A DNA stretch of 64,000 bases from Desulfonatronospira sp964577315 (GTDB taxonomy: Bacteria > Desulfobacterota > Desulfovibrionia > Desulfovibrionales > Desulfonatronovibrionaceae): the NCBI GenBank assembly GCA_964577315.1, contig CAZNYT010000003.1, positions 6,687 through 70,686 of the forward strand, given 5' to 3'. Positions 8,138 to 16,136 of the stretch are shown here, piece after piece. The notes beneath the pieces were generated by a model that was not told the DNA's origin, searched no databases, and saw only the letters and a list, made by a program, of their open reading frames with translations. Numbering within the stretch: position 1 is the stretch's first letter; each line of letters opens with the position of its first letter. Made by a program: the position numbers and the translations under genes.

Positions 8138-10225
8138 TTGAAGCTGAACGAGCACATGAGCAAAAAGCTCCTGTCCCGGGCCGGGATCAACGTTCCCTCA
8201 GGCGAATTAATCTCCCGGGACCAGGTGGATGACTTCCAACCCGGGTTCGATTTGCCTTGGGTGGTCAAGGCCATGGTCCTGTCCGGAGGCCGGGGCAAGG
8301 CAGGGGGGATAAAAACGGTTCAGGGCAGGGAAGAGTTTCGCGAGGTTGCCAAAAGTATCCTGGATATGAGCATCAAGGGCGAAAGCGTGCCCTTGCTCCG
8401 GGTGGAACCGGAGCAAAACATGGAAAGGGAAATGTATTTATCCCTGCTGCCCGGAAAAACCTCCCAGGGTTTCCTACTTACCATGGGTCGCCAGGGCGGG
8501 GTGGATATAGAGTCCATGAGCCAGGAGAACATCTTGACCCTGGAGATTGATCCCGGATTGGGAGTGCAGGACTATCAGATCCGGCAAGGATTTTTTCACC
8601 TGGGACTGGACAAAGGCCTTTTTCCATCCTGGTCCACGCTCATCAAAAATTTGTATCAGGCCACGATAAACAACCATTTGCTCCTAGCCGAGATAAATCC
8701 CCTGGTCCTTACTTCTGGAGAAGAACTGATCGCCCTGGATGGGAAAGTGGAAATTGACGATAATTACCTCCTGGTGAACAAGGACTTGGAAAATTATTAT
8801 TCCCCGGAGCATTTCAGCGTCCAGGAGAATACCGCCAGGCAGGCCGGGCTCAGCTACCACAAGCTCTCGGGCAGTGTTGGGCTGATAGTGAACGGAGCCG
8901 GTTTGGCCATGGCCACCATGGATCTTTTAAACTTTTCCGGAGTGCCTGCTGCCAATTTTTTGGACCTGGGCGGCGGAGCGGATCAAGAGCGCATTTCCCG
9001 GGCCCTGAACATCTTGTTTCAGGATACCGGGGCGGAAACCATATTCATCAATATATTCGGCGGAATTCTTTCCTGCGAGAAAGTAGCCAGTTCCTTGCAC
9101 CAAATCCTTGAAAAGGAAAAACCGCCCAAGCCGATGGTGGTACGCTTTTCCGGGTTTCGGGCCAGAGAAGCAGGCGGGATTATCGAATCCTTGCGGGAGG
9201 AAAATGTCTACTCTGCCCGGGATTTGAACCAGGCCTTGAGAATCCTTAGGGAACTGAATCCAGGCCCTGGGGAAGGGCCGCGCTTCGTGCGTCCTGAGTT
9301 TCCTTTTGTTGCCGGCAGCGGCACTCCCAAGTCCCGGTGGGAGCCCTGTCCCTTTTCCGTGAACAAGAACACCCGGGTGCTGGTTCAGGGCATTACCGGA
9401 CGCGAAGGAATGCTGCACACCCGGGAGATGCTCGACTACGGCACCCGGGTAGTGGCTGGAGTGACCCCTTTTAAGGGAGGAGGCGAAGTAGAAGGGATCC
9501 CGGTCTATGATACCGTGAACCGAGCCTGCCTGGAACACAGCATAGACGCCAGCATTATATTCGTCCCGGCCCCTTTGGCGGCGGATGCCATACTTGAGGC
9601 TGTTGCCTGCAGCATTCCCTGGGTGGTTTGCATCACCGAGGGAATACCGCAACAGGACATGTTAAGGATTTTGCCTTATATACGCAAGTCCTTCTCCAGG
9701 CTTATAGGTCCCAACACCCCGGGGATGATCGTGCCCGGGCAGAGCAAGATAGGGATTATGCCTGGATCCATTTTTTCCCCGGGGCCGGTGGCTGTGCTCT
9801 CCAGAAGCGGCACTCTGACCTATGAATGCGTCCAGGCCCTGTCCCAGGCCGGGATTGGGCAATCCTTGTGCCTGGGAATTGGAGGAGATCCGTATGTAGG
9901 GATGGATTTTAAGGATCTGGCCATGGACTTGCAAAGAGACCCCAGATGCAGGGCGGTTTTGGTGCTGGGAGAAATCGGTGGCACAGCCGAGGAGGAACTG
10001 GGAGAAAAGCTCAGCAGAATAGGCTTTGACAAACCGGTGCTGGGCTTTGTTGCCGGGCAGACCGCTCCCCCGGGTAAAAGGCTGGGCCATGCCGGAGCCG
10101 TTCTCAAAGAGGGAGAGGGGGGGATCCGATCCAAGCTTTCTGCCATGCACCAGTCCGGGATAACCATATGTCCGGATCTGCATTCCATTCCGGACTTGAT
10201 GAACCGGGTGCTGGAGTCCGGGTAA
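8138..10225 (+). CDS. Fused SucC-SucD-like acyl-CoA synthetase (beta-alpha order)
   Basis: A 695-aa protein joining a succinyl-CoA-synthetase-like beta subunit to an alpha subunit. Residues 1 to about 370 match SucC: an ATP-grasp start (SGGRGKAGG, 49-57), AEINPLV (184-190), NGAGLAMATMD and NFLDLGGGA (273-281). Residues about 405 to 695 match SucD: CoA-binding GITGREG (418-424), GPNTPG, SRSGTLTYE and the phospho-His loop LGHAGA with His651. The known reaction interconverts acyl-CoA plus NDP plus phosphate with acid plus CoA plus NTP; the acid used here is unknown. The start is TTG, with GGCAGGAG seven bases upstream. It overlaps rlmH (TAATG), implying coupled translation. Confidence 0.88.
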   Translation: MKLNEHMSKKLLSRAGINVPSGELISRDQVDDFQPGFDLPWVVKAMVLSGGRGKAGGIKTVQGREEFREVAKSILDMSIKGESVPLLRVEPEQNMEREMYLSLLPGKTSQGFLLTMGRQGGVDIESMSQENILTLEIDPGLGVQDYQIRQGFFHLGLDKGLFPSWSTLIKNLYQATINNHLLLAEINPLVLTSGEELIALDGKVEIDDNYLLVNKDLENYYSPEHFSVQENTARQAGLSYHKLSGSVGLIVNGAGLAMATMDLLNFSGVPAANFLDLGGGADQERISRALNILFQDTGAETIFINIFGGILSCEKVASSLHQILEKEKPPKPMVVRFSGFRAREAGGIIESLREENVYSARDLNQALRILRELNPGPGEGPRFVRPEFPFVAGSGTPKSRWEPCPFSVNKNTRVLVQGITGREGMLHTREMLDYGTRVVAGVTPFKGGGEVEGIPVYDTVNRACLEHSIDASIIFVPAPLAADAILEAVACSIPWVVCITEGIPQQDMLRILPYIRKSFSRLIGPNTPGMIVPGQSKIGIMPGSIFSPGPVAVLSRSGTLTYECVQALSQAGIGQSLCLGIGGDPYVGMDFKDLAMDLQRDPRCRAVLVLGEIGGTAEEELGEKLSRIGFDKPVLGFVAGQTAPPGKRLGHAGAVLKEGEGGIRSKLSAMHQSGITICPDLHSIPDLMNRVLESG

Positions 10226-10689
10226 TGCGCGGGATTAAGCTTGTTCAGGTGGGCAGGATCCAAAAAGCCTTTTTCCGGGAAGCCTTTGAGCATTATTTGA
10301 AAAAAGCCCGCTTTTTTACCCCGGTGGAACATGTGGCGGTAAAAGAGGTGAGCAGCAAAAACGTGGACTTGCGGGTCAAAAAAGAAGGGGAGCGCCTCCT
10401 GGAGAGGATTGCCTCCAAGGATTTGGTCCTGGCCCTGGATGAGCAGGGCAAGATGTTTTCCTCCCGGGGTTTGGCAGGGGATCTGGATCGTTGGGAAACT
10501 GACCCAGCCCGACTCCCGTGCTTTGTCCTGGGAGGTGCTTATGGTTTGTCCCGGGAGGTAAAGTCCAGGGCGGATTGTTTGATGAGTCTGGGTTCCATCA
10601 CTTTGCCCCATGAATTAAGCGCAGTTGTTATCATGGAACAGATCTACCGGGGTTTTAGCATTAACAAAGGCCATCCTTATCATCATTAG
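10225..10689 (+). CDS. rlmH: 23S rRNA (pseudouridine1915-N3)-methyltransferase RlmH
   Basis: A 154-aa SPOUT-family methyltransferase that methylates pseudouridine 1915 in helix 69 of 23S rRNA on assembled ribosomes. The C-terminal knot is clear: FVLGGAYGLS (SAM-binding GGxxG), SLGSITLPHELSAVVIMEQIYR and the closing GHPYHH. The start codon overlaps the preceding stop (TAATG) and GGAG lies eight bases upstream, so translation is coupled to the acyl-CoA synthetase fusion. The length is normal for the family (about 155 aa). Confidence 0.94.
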   Translation: MRGIKLVQVGRIQKAFFREAFEHYLKKARFFTPVEHVAVKEVSSKNVDLRVKKEGERLLERIASKDLVLALDEQGKMFSSRGLAGDLDRWETDPARLPCFVLGGAYGLSREVKSRADCLMSLGSITLPHELSAVVIMEQIYRGFSINKGHPYHH

Positions 10690-10696
10690 CAGCTTG

Positions 10697-10720
10697 GCAA
10701 CTATTCATTGTTTTACACAG
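10697..10720 (+). repeat. Dispersed repeat, half copy (a)
   Basis: A GCAACTATTCATTGTTTTAC-type unit starting 8 bases after the rlmH stop codon. Only the left half of the long repeat is present. Confidence 0.6.
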
Positions 10721-10765
10721 TCTTTTATATTAATAATACAACCTCGCCCCAGCAAGGAGACTCCC

Positions 10766-11281
10766 ATGAAAGACTTTCATTCCATCCAGAAGCGTATTTT
10801 CGGTCCAATCTTACAAAGGATTCTTTTCGCAACGATTGCCTTTTTCATGGCCCTGCTCTGGATAAGTACCTTGCAGGCCCAGGAAGTTAACCTGCCTGAA
10901 TCCATTTTGCACATGCAGAAAGACGAAGTGATCAGCGGCCAGGAAGCAGCAGATGTAATAGACAAGATGCACCGCGGCCAGGTAGCCTCCCAAGAGAACT
11001 ATATAGCACATTACCACGGCCAGGGGGACTCTGCGACCTATTATGTTTCCCTGTATGAATCCCAGGAACAGGCAATTTCCGAGAAGGAGAAAATGGCGGA
11101 GATGATGCGCGAAGCCGAGCACGAGTTCTCACATTTCATGCCCATATCCGTGCAGGGAAAAGATGTATACATGGCTTTGGACCAGGAGCAGGCCCATTAT
11201 TTCTTTGCTCGGAACCAGGAACTGATTTGGCTGGCAGTGGATGTCCCTGTAGCCGAGGATGCCCTGGAAGATATCCTGTAG
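10766..11281 (+). CDS. Exported protein of unknown function
   Basis: A 171-aa protein with a long N-terminal signal: a basic region (about residues 1-18), a hydrophobic core (about 19-37) and a likely AQA cleavage site near residue 39. The mature part has an alternating acidic/aromatic pattern, including QENYIAHYHGQGDSATYYVSLYES and a Lys/Glu-rich helix, but no domain I recognise. ATG at 10766 is preceded by AAGGAG with six bases of spacing; longer frames reaching back into rlmH are not needed. It is convergent with typA/bipA. Likely periplasmic. Confidence 0.7.
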   Translation: MKDFHSIQKRIFGPILQRILFATIAFFMALLWISTLQAQEVNLPESILHMQKDEVISGQEAADVIDKMHRGQVASQENYIAHYHGQGDSATYYVSLYESQEQAISEKEKMAEMMREAEHEFSHFMPISVQGKDVYMALDQEQAHYFFARNQELIWLAVDVPVAEDALEDIL

Positions 11282-11289
11282 GGTGCCCG

Positions 11290-11320
11290 GGTTTGTCCAA
11301 GAAAGACAAAACCTAGTTTT
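11290..11320. terminator. Probable bidirectional terminator
   Basis: An imperfect hairpin (11290-11297 pairs with 11305-11313, one bulged base) followed by TAGTTTTT on the plus strand, between two convergent genes. Confidence 0.45.
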
Positions 11321-13139
11321 TGGGCTTTTGGTTGTGCCTCTTGTTGGCCGAGAGCTCCACTTTTCTCAGGCGTATGGACTTGGGGGTTATCTCCACCAAT
11401 TCATCCTCCCGGATGAAGTGCAGGGCGCGTTCCAGGGTCAAGGGCAGCACCGGCGGAAGGACTATGGCGTCATCCTTGCCTGCGGCCCGGACATTGGTTA
11501 GCTTCTTTTCTTTACAGACATTAACGTTGAGATCGCTCTCCTTGTTGTGTTCCCCGACGATCATTCCTTCGTACACGGTTTCCCCCGGGGAGATAAAAAG
11601 GTTGCCCCGGGCCCTGAGGTTGGAAAGGGCATAAGGAACAGCGTTTCCAGGCCGGTCCGCGATTAAGGAACCCATGTACCTTGAAGGGAATTCCCCTCGG
11701 AATTCCTCAAATCCGATAAAATAGGAATTCATGATCCCGGTTCCCTTGGTGTCGGTCATGAATTCATCCCGATAGCCGATCAGTCCCCGGGAGGGGATGG
11801 TAAATTCGATTCGGACCCGGCCGCTCTCGTGATTAACCAGGTTATTCATTCTGGCCTTGCGCAGGGAAAGCTTTTCAGTAACTATGCCCATAAAGGTCTC
11901 GTCGCAGTCAATGAACAACTGCTCCATGGGTTCCAGCTTCTTGCCCTGGGAATACTTGAAGATCACCTCGGGACGCCCTACGCTCAGCTCAAAACCCTCC
12001 CGGCGCATGGTTTCTATAAGAATGGCCATCTGGAACTCCCCGCGGCCCTTGACCAGGAAACTATCCTGATCCTCGGTTTCCTCTACCTGGAGGGCCACAT
12101 TTCTCAGGGTTTCCTTGACCAGCCTCTCCCAGATCTTTCTGGATTGAAGGTATTTACCCTCCTTGCCCGCCAGGGGAGAAGTATTCATGGAAAAGCGCAT
12201 GGATACCGTGGGCTCGTCCACTGCGATTCTCTTTAAGGGAGCGGGGTTTTCCTGGGTACAGATAGTGTCCCCTATATGTATATCCTCGATCCCGGACAAT
12301 ACCGCAATATCCCCGGGTTGGATCTCTTTTATCTCCTTGAGATCCCGGCCCTCGTAGGTTTGCAGCTTAGTAACGCGCAGCTTGTCCTGGTTCTGTTCGG
12401 AATCGATGCGAATCAATTGATCGCTTTGTTTGGCCCTGCCGTTGAAGACCTTGCCTGTAGCCAGGCGTCCTAGATAATCCGAGTATCCCAGGTCCGAGAC
12501 CAGCATTTGGAAGGGCTGATCCGGGTTGTATTCCGGAGGGGGGATGGTGTCCAGGATGGTGGTGAAGAGGATATCCAGGCTTTCCCCCTTTTCTTCGGGT
12601 GTTTTTTTAGCAATACCTTCCGGGGATATGGTGTAGATCACGGGGAATTCCAGCTGCTCTTCGGTTGCGTCCAGATCTATGAACAGATCATAGATTTCGT
12701 CCAAAACCTCACTCAGACGGGCGTCCTTGCGGTCGATCTTGTTGATGGCCACTATGATCCTTAGCCCGGCTTCCAGGGTCTTTTTCAGAACGAACCTGGT
12801 TTGAGGGAGCGGGCCTTCACAGGCATCCACTAAAAGAAGTGCCCCATCAGCCATGGACAGGGAACGCTCTACCTCTCCTCCAAAATCCGCGTGTCCCGGG
12901 GTATCAATAATGTTTATTTTTACGCCTTCCCACATGACGGCGCAGTTTTTGGCTGAGATGGTGATGCCCCGCTCGCGTTCCAGGTCCATGGAGTCCATGA
13001 TCCTCTCTTGGACTTCGGCGCCTTCCCGGAAGACCCCGCTTTGTTTGAACATGGAATCTACCAGTGTGGTCTTGCCATGATCCACGTGGGCGATAATCGC
13101 AACATTACGAATGGAGTCGTTTTTATCCAGATTTTTCAT
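11313..13139 (-). CDS. typA: Ribosome-associated GTPase TypA/BipA
   Basis: A 608-aa translational GTPase related to EF-G that binds 70S ribosomes and helps ribosome assembly and stress adaptation. The G1 motif AHVDHGKTTL is near residue 17, G3 DTPGHADFGGEVERSL near 79 and G4 NKID near 134. EF-G-like domains III and V and the BipA-specific C-terminal domain follow. The length is typical (600-615 aa). The ATG has GGATAAG upstream at workable spacing. It is monocistronic, divergent from the S24/umuDC cassette. Confidence 0.96.
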   Translation of the reverse strand: MKNLDKNDSIRNVAIIAHVDHGKTTLVDSMFKQSGVFREGAEVQERIMDSMDLERERGITISAKNCAVMWEGVKINIIDTPGHADFGGEVERSLSMADGALLLVDACEGPLPQTRFVLKKTLEAGLRIIVAINKIDRKDARLSEVLDEIYDLFIDLDATEEQLEFPVIYTISPEGIAKKTPEEKGESLDILFTTILDTIPPPEYNPDQPFQMLVSDLGYSDYLGRLATGKVFNGRAKQSDQLIRIDSEQNQDKLRVTKLQTYEGRDLKEIKEIQPGDIAVLSGIEDIHIGDTICTQENPAPLKRIAVDEPTVSMRFSMNTSPLAGKEGKYLQSRKIWERLVKETLRNVALQVEETEDQDSFLVKGRGEFQMAILIETMRREGFELSVGRPEVIFKYSQGKKLEPMEQLFIDCDETFMGIVTEKLSLRKARMNNLVNHESGRVRIEFTIPSRGLIGYRDEFMTDTKGTGIMNSYFIGFEEFRGEFPSRYMGSLIADRPGNAVPYALSNLRARGNLFISPGETVYEGMIVGEHNKESDLNVNVCKEKKLTNVRAAGKDDAIVLPPVLPLTLERALHFIREDELVEITPKSIRLRKVELSANKRHNQKPKN

Positions 13140-13331
13140 GTAGTCTTATCCGTTATTTGGGTCTGTAATTTTTTTGAGATAACCCCTCATCATACGTTTT
13201 TAACAAGAAAAATGCAAGCCTGATTGTCAAACATGGAGCATATTTTCTCTTGTCTTTCTCTTAATCCCACCCAATGAGTTGTTGTTGGCAAATCCAAATG
13301 AAAGTGTTCTCACAAAAGGCTTCTCCGGGAA

Positions 13332-13404
13332 TAACTATTCACCAAATCTTTTTACGGGCCGTGCCTCCCGGCGAAAGCACGCAAAAATATTTGGTGAATA
13401 GTTG
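13332..13404. repeat. Dispersed repeat, short palindromic copy
   Basis: A 73-base copy running from TAACTATTCACCAAATCTTT to AATATTTGGTGAATAGTTG, with a central GTGCCTCCCGGCGAAAGCAC hairpin. It lies in the 320-base gap between typA and the S24 repressor and ends 10 bases before the repressor's -35 box. Nothing else is evident in the gap. Confidence 0.8.
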
Positions 13405-13413
13405 AATCTGATG

Positions 13414-13441
13414 TTGACAATTTGTTTACTTTTGTTAAATA
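13414..13441 (+). promoter_or_regulatory. Promoter and operator-like site of the S24 repressor gene
   Basis: A -35 box TTGACA (13414-13419) and a -10 box TAAATA or TTAAAT (about 13435-13441) enclose GTTTACTTTTGTTAAA (13424-13439). That sequence resembles the perfect palindrome in the next promoter downstream, which suggests the repressor controls its own synthesis. Confidence 0.6.
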
Positions 13442-13459
13442 AGAGGGAACGAGGTAAAT

Positions 13460-14089
13460 ATGCAGTTCCAGGATTTTTTTCAAAGAGTAACCCGGGCCAC
13501 GGAAATCAAGTCCCAGAAGGAGTTGGCCGATCTACTGGGGGTGGGATCTGCAGCTATTACTCTGGCCAAGAAAAGAGGGGTGCCCAAGGCGTGGAGCTTG
13601 AAAATTGCTTCTATTTTCGGTCTTAATCCGGCCTGGCTCGAGAAAGGCTCGGGGCCGATGCATCAGGCCGGTCGAGAGGAGACCTTCTACGTGCCCAAAG
13701 TTTCGGCCAGAGCCTGTGCCGGCGGAGGATCCCTGGAGGTTCGGGACAACGTGATAGGAGAGATCCCTTTTCACCTTCCCTGGGTGCAAAGAAAGGGCAG
13801 TCCCGGGAACATGGTCGTGATGGAGGTAATAGGGGACAGCATGTCCCCGGAGCTGGAAGAGGGAGACAACGTCCTGATAGATCTGGACCAGAGAGAGATT
13901 CTAAGGCACGCCCTATACGTGGTGGGACTAGAGGATACTCTCCAGGTAAAGCGGCTGGAATCTGCTCCCAACCTGGTTATGCTTCTTAGCACCAATCACA
14001 GGTATTCCCCCATAACCTTGCAGGGGGACGAGATAGACACCTTAAGGATTATAGGACGGGTGCTCTGGAGCAGCCGGGAATACGTGTAG
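13460..14089 (+). CDS. LexA/CI-like repressor with HTH and S24 self-cleavage domain
   Basis: A 209-aa transcription factor. Residues about 8-60 form a helix-turn-helix of the kind seen in phage CI-type repressors (KSQKELADLLGVGSAAITLAKKRG). Residues about 80-205 are a LexA/UmuD-like S24 protease with catalytic Ser127 in GDSMSP and Lys164 in LQVKRL. A candidate self-cleavage bond is Ala87-Gly88 in RACAGGG. Proteins of this type cleave themselves when RecA is activated by DNA damage and release their operators. Near-identical operator-like sequences sit in its own promoter and in the promoter of the zinc-ribbon/umuD/umuC genes that follow, so it probably governs this cassette. Confidence 0.88.
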   Translation: MQFQDFFQRVTRATEIKSQKELADLLGVGSAAITLAKKRGVPKAWSLKIASIFGLNPAWLEKGSGPMHQAGREETFYVPKVSARACAGGGSLEVRDNVIGEIPFHLPWVQRKGSPGNMVVMEVIGDSMSPELEEGDNVLIDLDQREILRHALYVVGLEDTLQVKRLESAPNLVMLLSTNHRYSPITLQGDEIDTLRIIGRVLWSSREYV

Positions 14090-14097
14090 ATATTTTT

Positions 14098-14125
14098 TTG
14101 ACTTTCTTGTTTACATTAGTAAACT
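14098..14125 (+). promoter_or_regulatory. Promoter and palindromic operator of the umuDC cassette
   Basis: A -35 box TTGACT (14098-14103), 16 bases of spacing and a -10 box TAAACT (14120-14125). Between and overlapping them is the perfect palindrome GTTTAC-ATTA-GTAAAC (14109-14124). Occupancy would block RNA polymerase directly. Confidence 0.68.
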
Positions 14126-14145
14126 AAACTTGAAAGGAGGCTGGG

Positions 14146-14304
14146 ATGCAGGAGAGGTATTGCACTTGTGGGCATAAGGTTTACGTGGCCTATGTTTTCA
14201 CCACTCGGGGTATTTATCCTTTATTCAAGCCCATGGCCAGGATGAGGGAGCTTATGCGCTGCCCGTCCTGCGGGCGGCCCATAGATATTGACGAACTCTG
14301 CTGA
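14146..14304 (+). CDS. 52-aa zinc-ribbon protein
   Basis: A small gene between the S24 repressor and umuD. AAAGGAGG five bases before its ATG is one of the strongest ribosome-binding sites in the window. The protein begins MQERYCTCGHKVYVAYVF and contains a CxC pair (residues 6, 8) and a CPSCGRPID knuckle (39-42), suggesting one zinc site, plus a basic Arg/Met-rich middle. It ends 16 bases before the umuD start and should share the operator-controlled promoter. Its function is unknown; a role as a DNA-damage or polymerase accessory protein is only inferred from position. Confidence 0.75.
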   Translation: MQERYCTCGHKVYVAYVFTTRGIYPLFKPMARMRELMRCPSCGRPIDIDELC

Positions 14305-14320
14305 AAAGGGATTCTTATCC

Positions 14321-14758
14321 ATGAACAATAGACCCTATAGCACAATGCTTCCCTGTGCGGAGGCAACAATGTTGTATTTGCCGGAGCTCGCGGATTACGT
14401 GCCGGCAGGATTCCCCTCCCCGGCCAACGATTACATGGAGGGCTGCCTGGATCTGAATGAATATTTGGTCCGAAACAAGGCGGCTTCCTTTTTCATCCGG
14501 GTGGCAGGGGACTCCATGCGCGAGGCCGGAATATTGTCCGGGGATATTTTGCTTGTGGACAGATCCGTGGAACCCGCCCACAACAGGATCGTGGTAGCCA
14601 TGCTGGATGGCGAGTTAACCGTCAAAAGGCTGTGCTTCAAACAGGGCAGGGTTTTTCTCACCGCTGAGAATCCATCATACCAGCCCCTGGAGGTAACCGA
14701 GGACATGGAGGCCTACCTCTGGGGGGTAGTGACAGCGGTCATCCGAAAGTTGAGATAA
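14321..14758 (+). CDS. umuD: UmuD-like S24 protein (translesion polymerase V subunit)
   Basis: A 145-aa UmuD homologue. UmuD cleaves itself with RecA help to UmuD', which binds UmuC to form the translesion polymerase Pol V. It carries the family's N-terminal PAGFPSPANDYMEGCLDLNEYL block with the cleavage bond Ala29-Gly30, catalytic Ser65 in AGDSM and Lys102 in LTVKRL. ATG at 14321 is preferred over an upstream in-frame start because it follows the zinc-ribbon stop and has AAAAGGG upstream at loose spacing. umuC follows. Confidence 0.93.
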   Translation: MNNRPYSTMLPCAEATMLYLPELADYVPAGFPSPANDYMEGCLDLNEYLVRNKAASFFIRVAGDSMREAGILSGDILLVDRSVEPAHNRIVVAMLDGELTVKRLCFKQGRVFLTAENPSYQPLEVTEDMEAYLWGVVTAVIRKLR

Positions 14759-14765
14759 AATCCGG

Positions 14766-14788
14766 GCAACTACTCACCATGTTTGACC
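14766..14788 (+). repeat. Dispersed repeat, half copy (b)
   Basis: GCAACTACTCACCATGTTTG, beginning 7 bases after the umuD stop, in the short umuD-umuC gap. Its ATG (14779) creates an apparent longer umuC frame that is probably not used. Confidence 0.6.
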
Positions 14789-14814
14789 TGCAAATCCGGG
14801 TAAAAGGCTGTGAA

Positions 14815-16095
14815 ATGTCTCGGATGTACGCCCTTGTAGACTGTAACAACTTTTACGTTTCCTGCGAGCGGGTTTTTGATCCCTCACTCCAGGGTGTGCC
14901 GGTTGTGGTGCTGTCCAACAATGACGGATGCGTCATCGCCAGATCCGAACAGGCCAAGGCCCTGGGGATCCCAATGGGAGCCCCTGCGTTTCAGCACCAG
15001 GAGATATTTGCAAGGTACGGGGTAAAGGTGTTCTCCTCCAACTATGCCCTGTATGGGGACATGTCCGACCGGGTCATGAGCAGCCTGGCGGGATTGGTCC
15101 CGGAAATGGAGATTTATTCCATTGACGAGGCTTTTCTGACTTTAACCGATACGTTCTGCGATCCCGAAGACCAGGCCCGCCACATCCGGAGCAAGGTGCT
15201 CAAATGGGTGGGCCTGCCGGTATCCATAGGGATAGCCCCCACTAAGACCCTGGCTAAGATAGCCAACCGTTTTGCCAAAAAATATCCTGAATGCGAAGGG
15301 GTCTTGGATCTGACCCGGCACCCGGACTTGAACAGATATCTCCAAAAAACTGAAGTTGAAGATATCTGGGGCATCGGGAGACAGCACGCCTTGCTTCTGC
15401 AGAGCTACGGGATAAGGAATGCCCTAGATTTTTCCAGACAATCCCGGGATTGGGTGCATGCCTTGATGACGGTAACAGGCGTACATATTCTCCTGGAAAT
15501 ACAGGGCATCCCGTGTTTATCCCTGGAAAATGCTCCCCAGCCCAACAAGAGCATCATCAGCTCCAGGTCTTTCAGCTCATGCTTACATTCCCTGCAGGAA
15601 CTTAAGGAGGCTTTGGCCTGCTACGTGACTAGGGCAGGTGAGAGGCTTAGACGACAGCAATCGGTTTGTTCCGGCCTCATGGTCTTTATCCGCACCAATC
15701 GGTTCACGCAGGATCATCCCCAGCATTTTGTCTCCCAAAGAAGGAGGCTGCTCCATCCCACCGCATACACGCCTACCTTGATAGAACATGCCCACGAGAT
15801 CCTGGAGCAAATATATAAAACCGGGCACAGCTACAAGAAAACAGGGGTGATGTTGGATGGAATCGAACCCGCAGGCGAGAAACAGCTTACCTTTTTTTCC
15901 CCTTCTCGCGAAGAGGAGGAAAGCAAGGAAAGGGTTATGTCCGCCATGGACCGAATAAATGCCAAGTGGGGACGCGATACCCTGAGACCAGCCGCAATGG
16001 GCGGAAAATCCCCCAAGAATTGGGGGGTTAAGAGAAACCTCCTCTCCCCAAGGTATACCACTTCCTGGAGTGAATTACCTGTGGCCAATTCTTGA
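14815..16095 (+). CDS. umuC: UmuC-like Y-family translesion DNA polymerase
   Basis: A 426-aa Y-family polymerase, catalytic subunit of Pol V, copying past damaged bases. The palm residues are visible: the first acidic motif MYALVDCNNFYVSCERVF, the steric segment VVVLSNNDGCVIARS, and YSIDEAF with the catalytic Asp-Glu. A helix-hairpin-helix (IWGIGRQHA) and a C-terminal little-finger region follow, ending in the UmuC-typical SPRYTTSWSELP. ATG at 14815 has AAAGG seven bases upstream; the longer frame from 14779 begins inside a dispersed repeat and lacks support. It is the last gene of the S24-controlled cassette. Confidence 0.95.
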   Translation: MSRMYALVDCNNFYVSCERVFDPSLQGVPVVVLSNNDGCVIARSEQAKALGIPMGAPAFQHQEIFARYGVKVFSSNYALYGDMSDRVMSSLAGLVPEMEIYSIDEAFLTLTDTFCDPEDQARHIRSKVLKWVGLPVSIGIAPTKTLAKIANRFAKKYPECEGVLDLTRHPDLNRYLQKTEVEDIWGIGRQHALLLQSYGIRNALDFSRQSRDWVHALMTVTGVHILLEIQGIPCLSLENAPQPNKSIISSRSFSSCLHSLQELKEALACYVTRAGERLRRQQSVCSGLMVFIRTNRFTQDHPQHFVSQRRRLLHPTAYTPTLIEHAHEILEQIYKTGHSYKKTGVMLDGIEPAGEKQLTFFSPSREEEESKERVMSAMDRINAKWGRDTLRPAAMGGKSPKNWGVKRNLLSPRYTTSWSELPVANS

Positions 16096-16136
16096 AGTAA
16101 GTCTTTAAGTATTGCGAGATTAGGTGTTGCAAGGAA

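Noticed and set aside
14779..14814. Earlier umuC start at ATG 14779
   Set aside because: This ATG belongs to a half copy of the dispersed repeat and has no ribosome-binding site; ATG 14815 has one and matches the family N-terminus.
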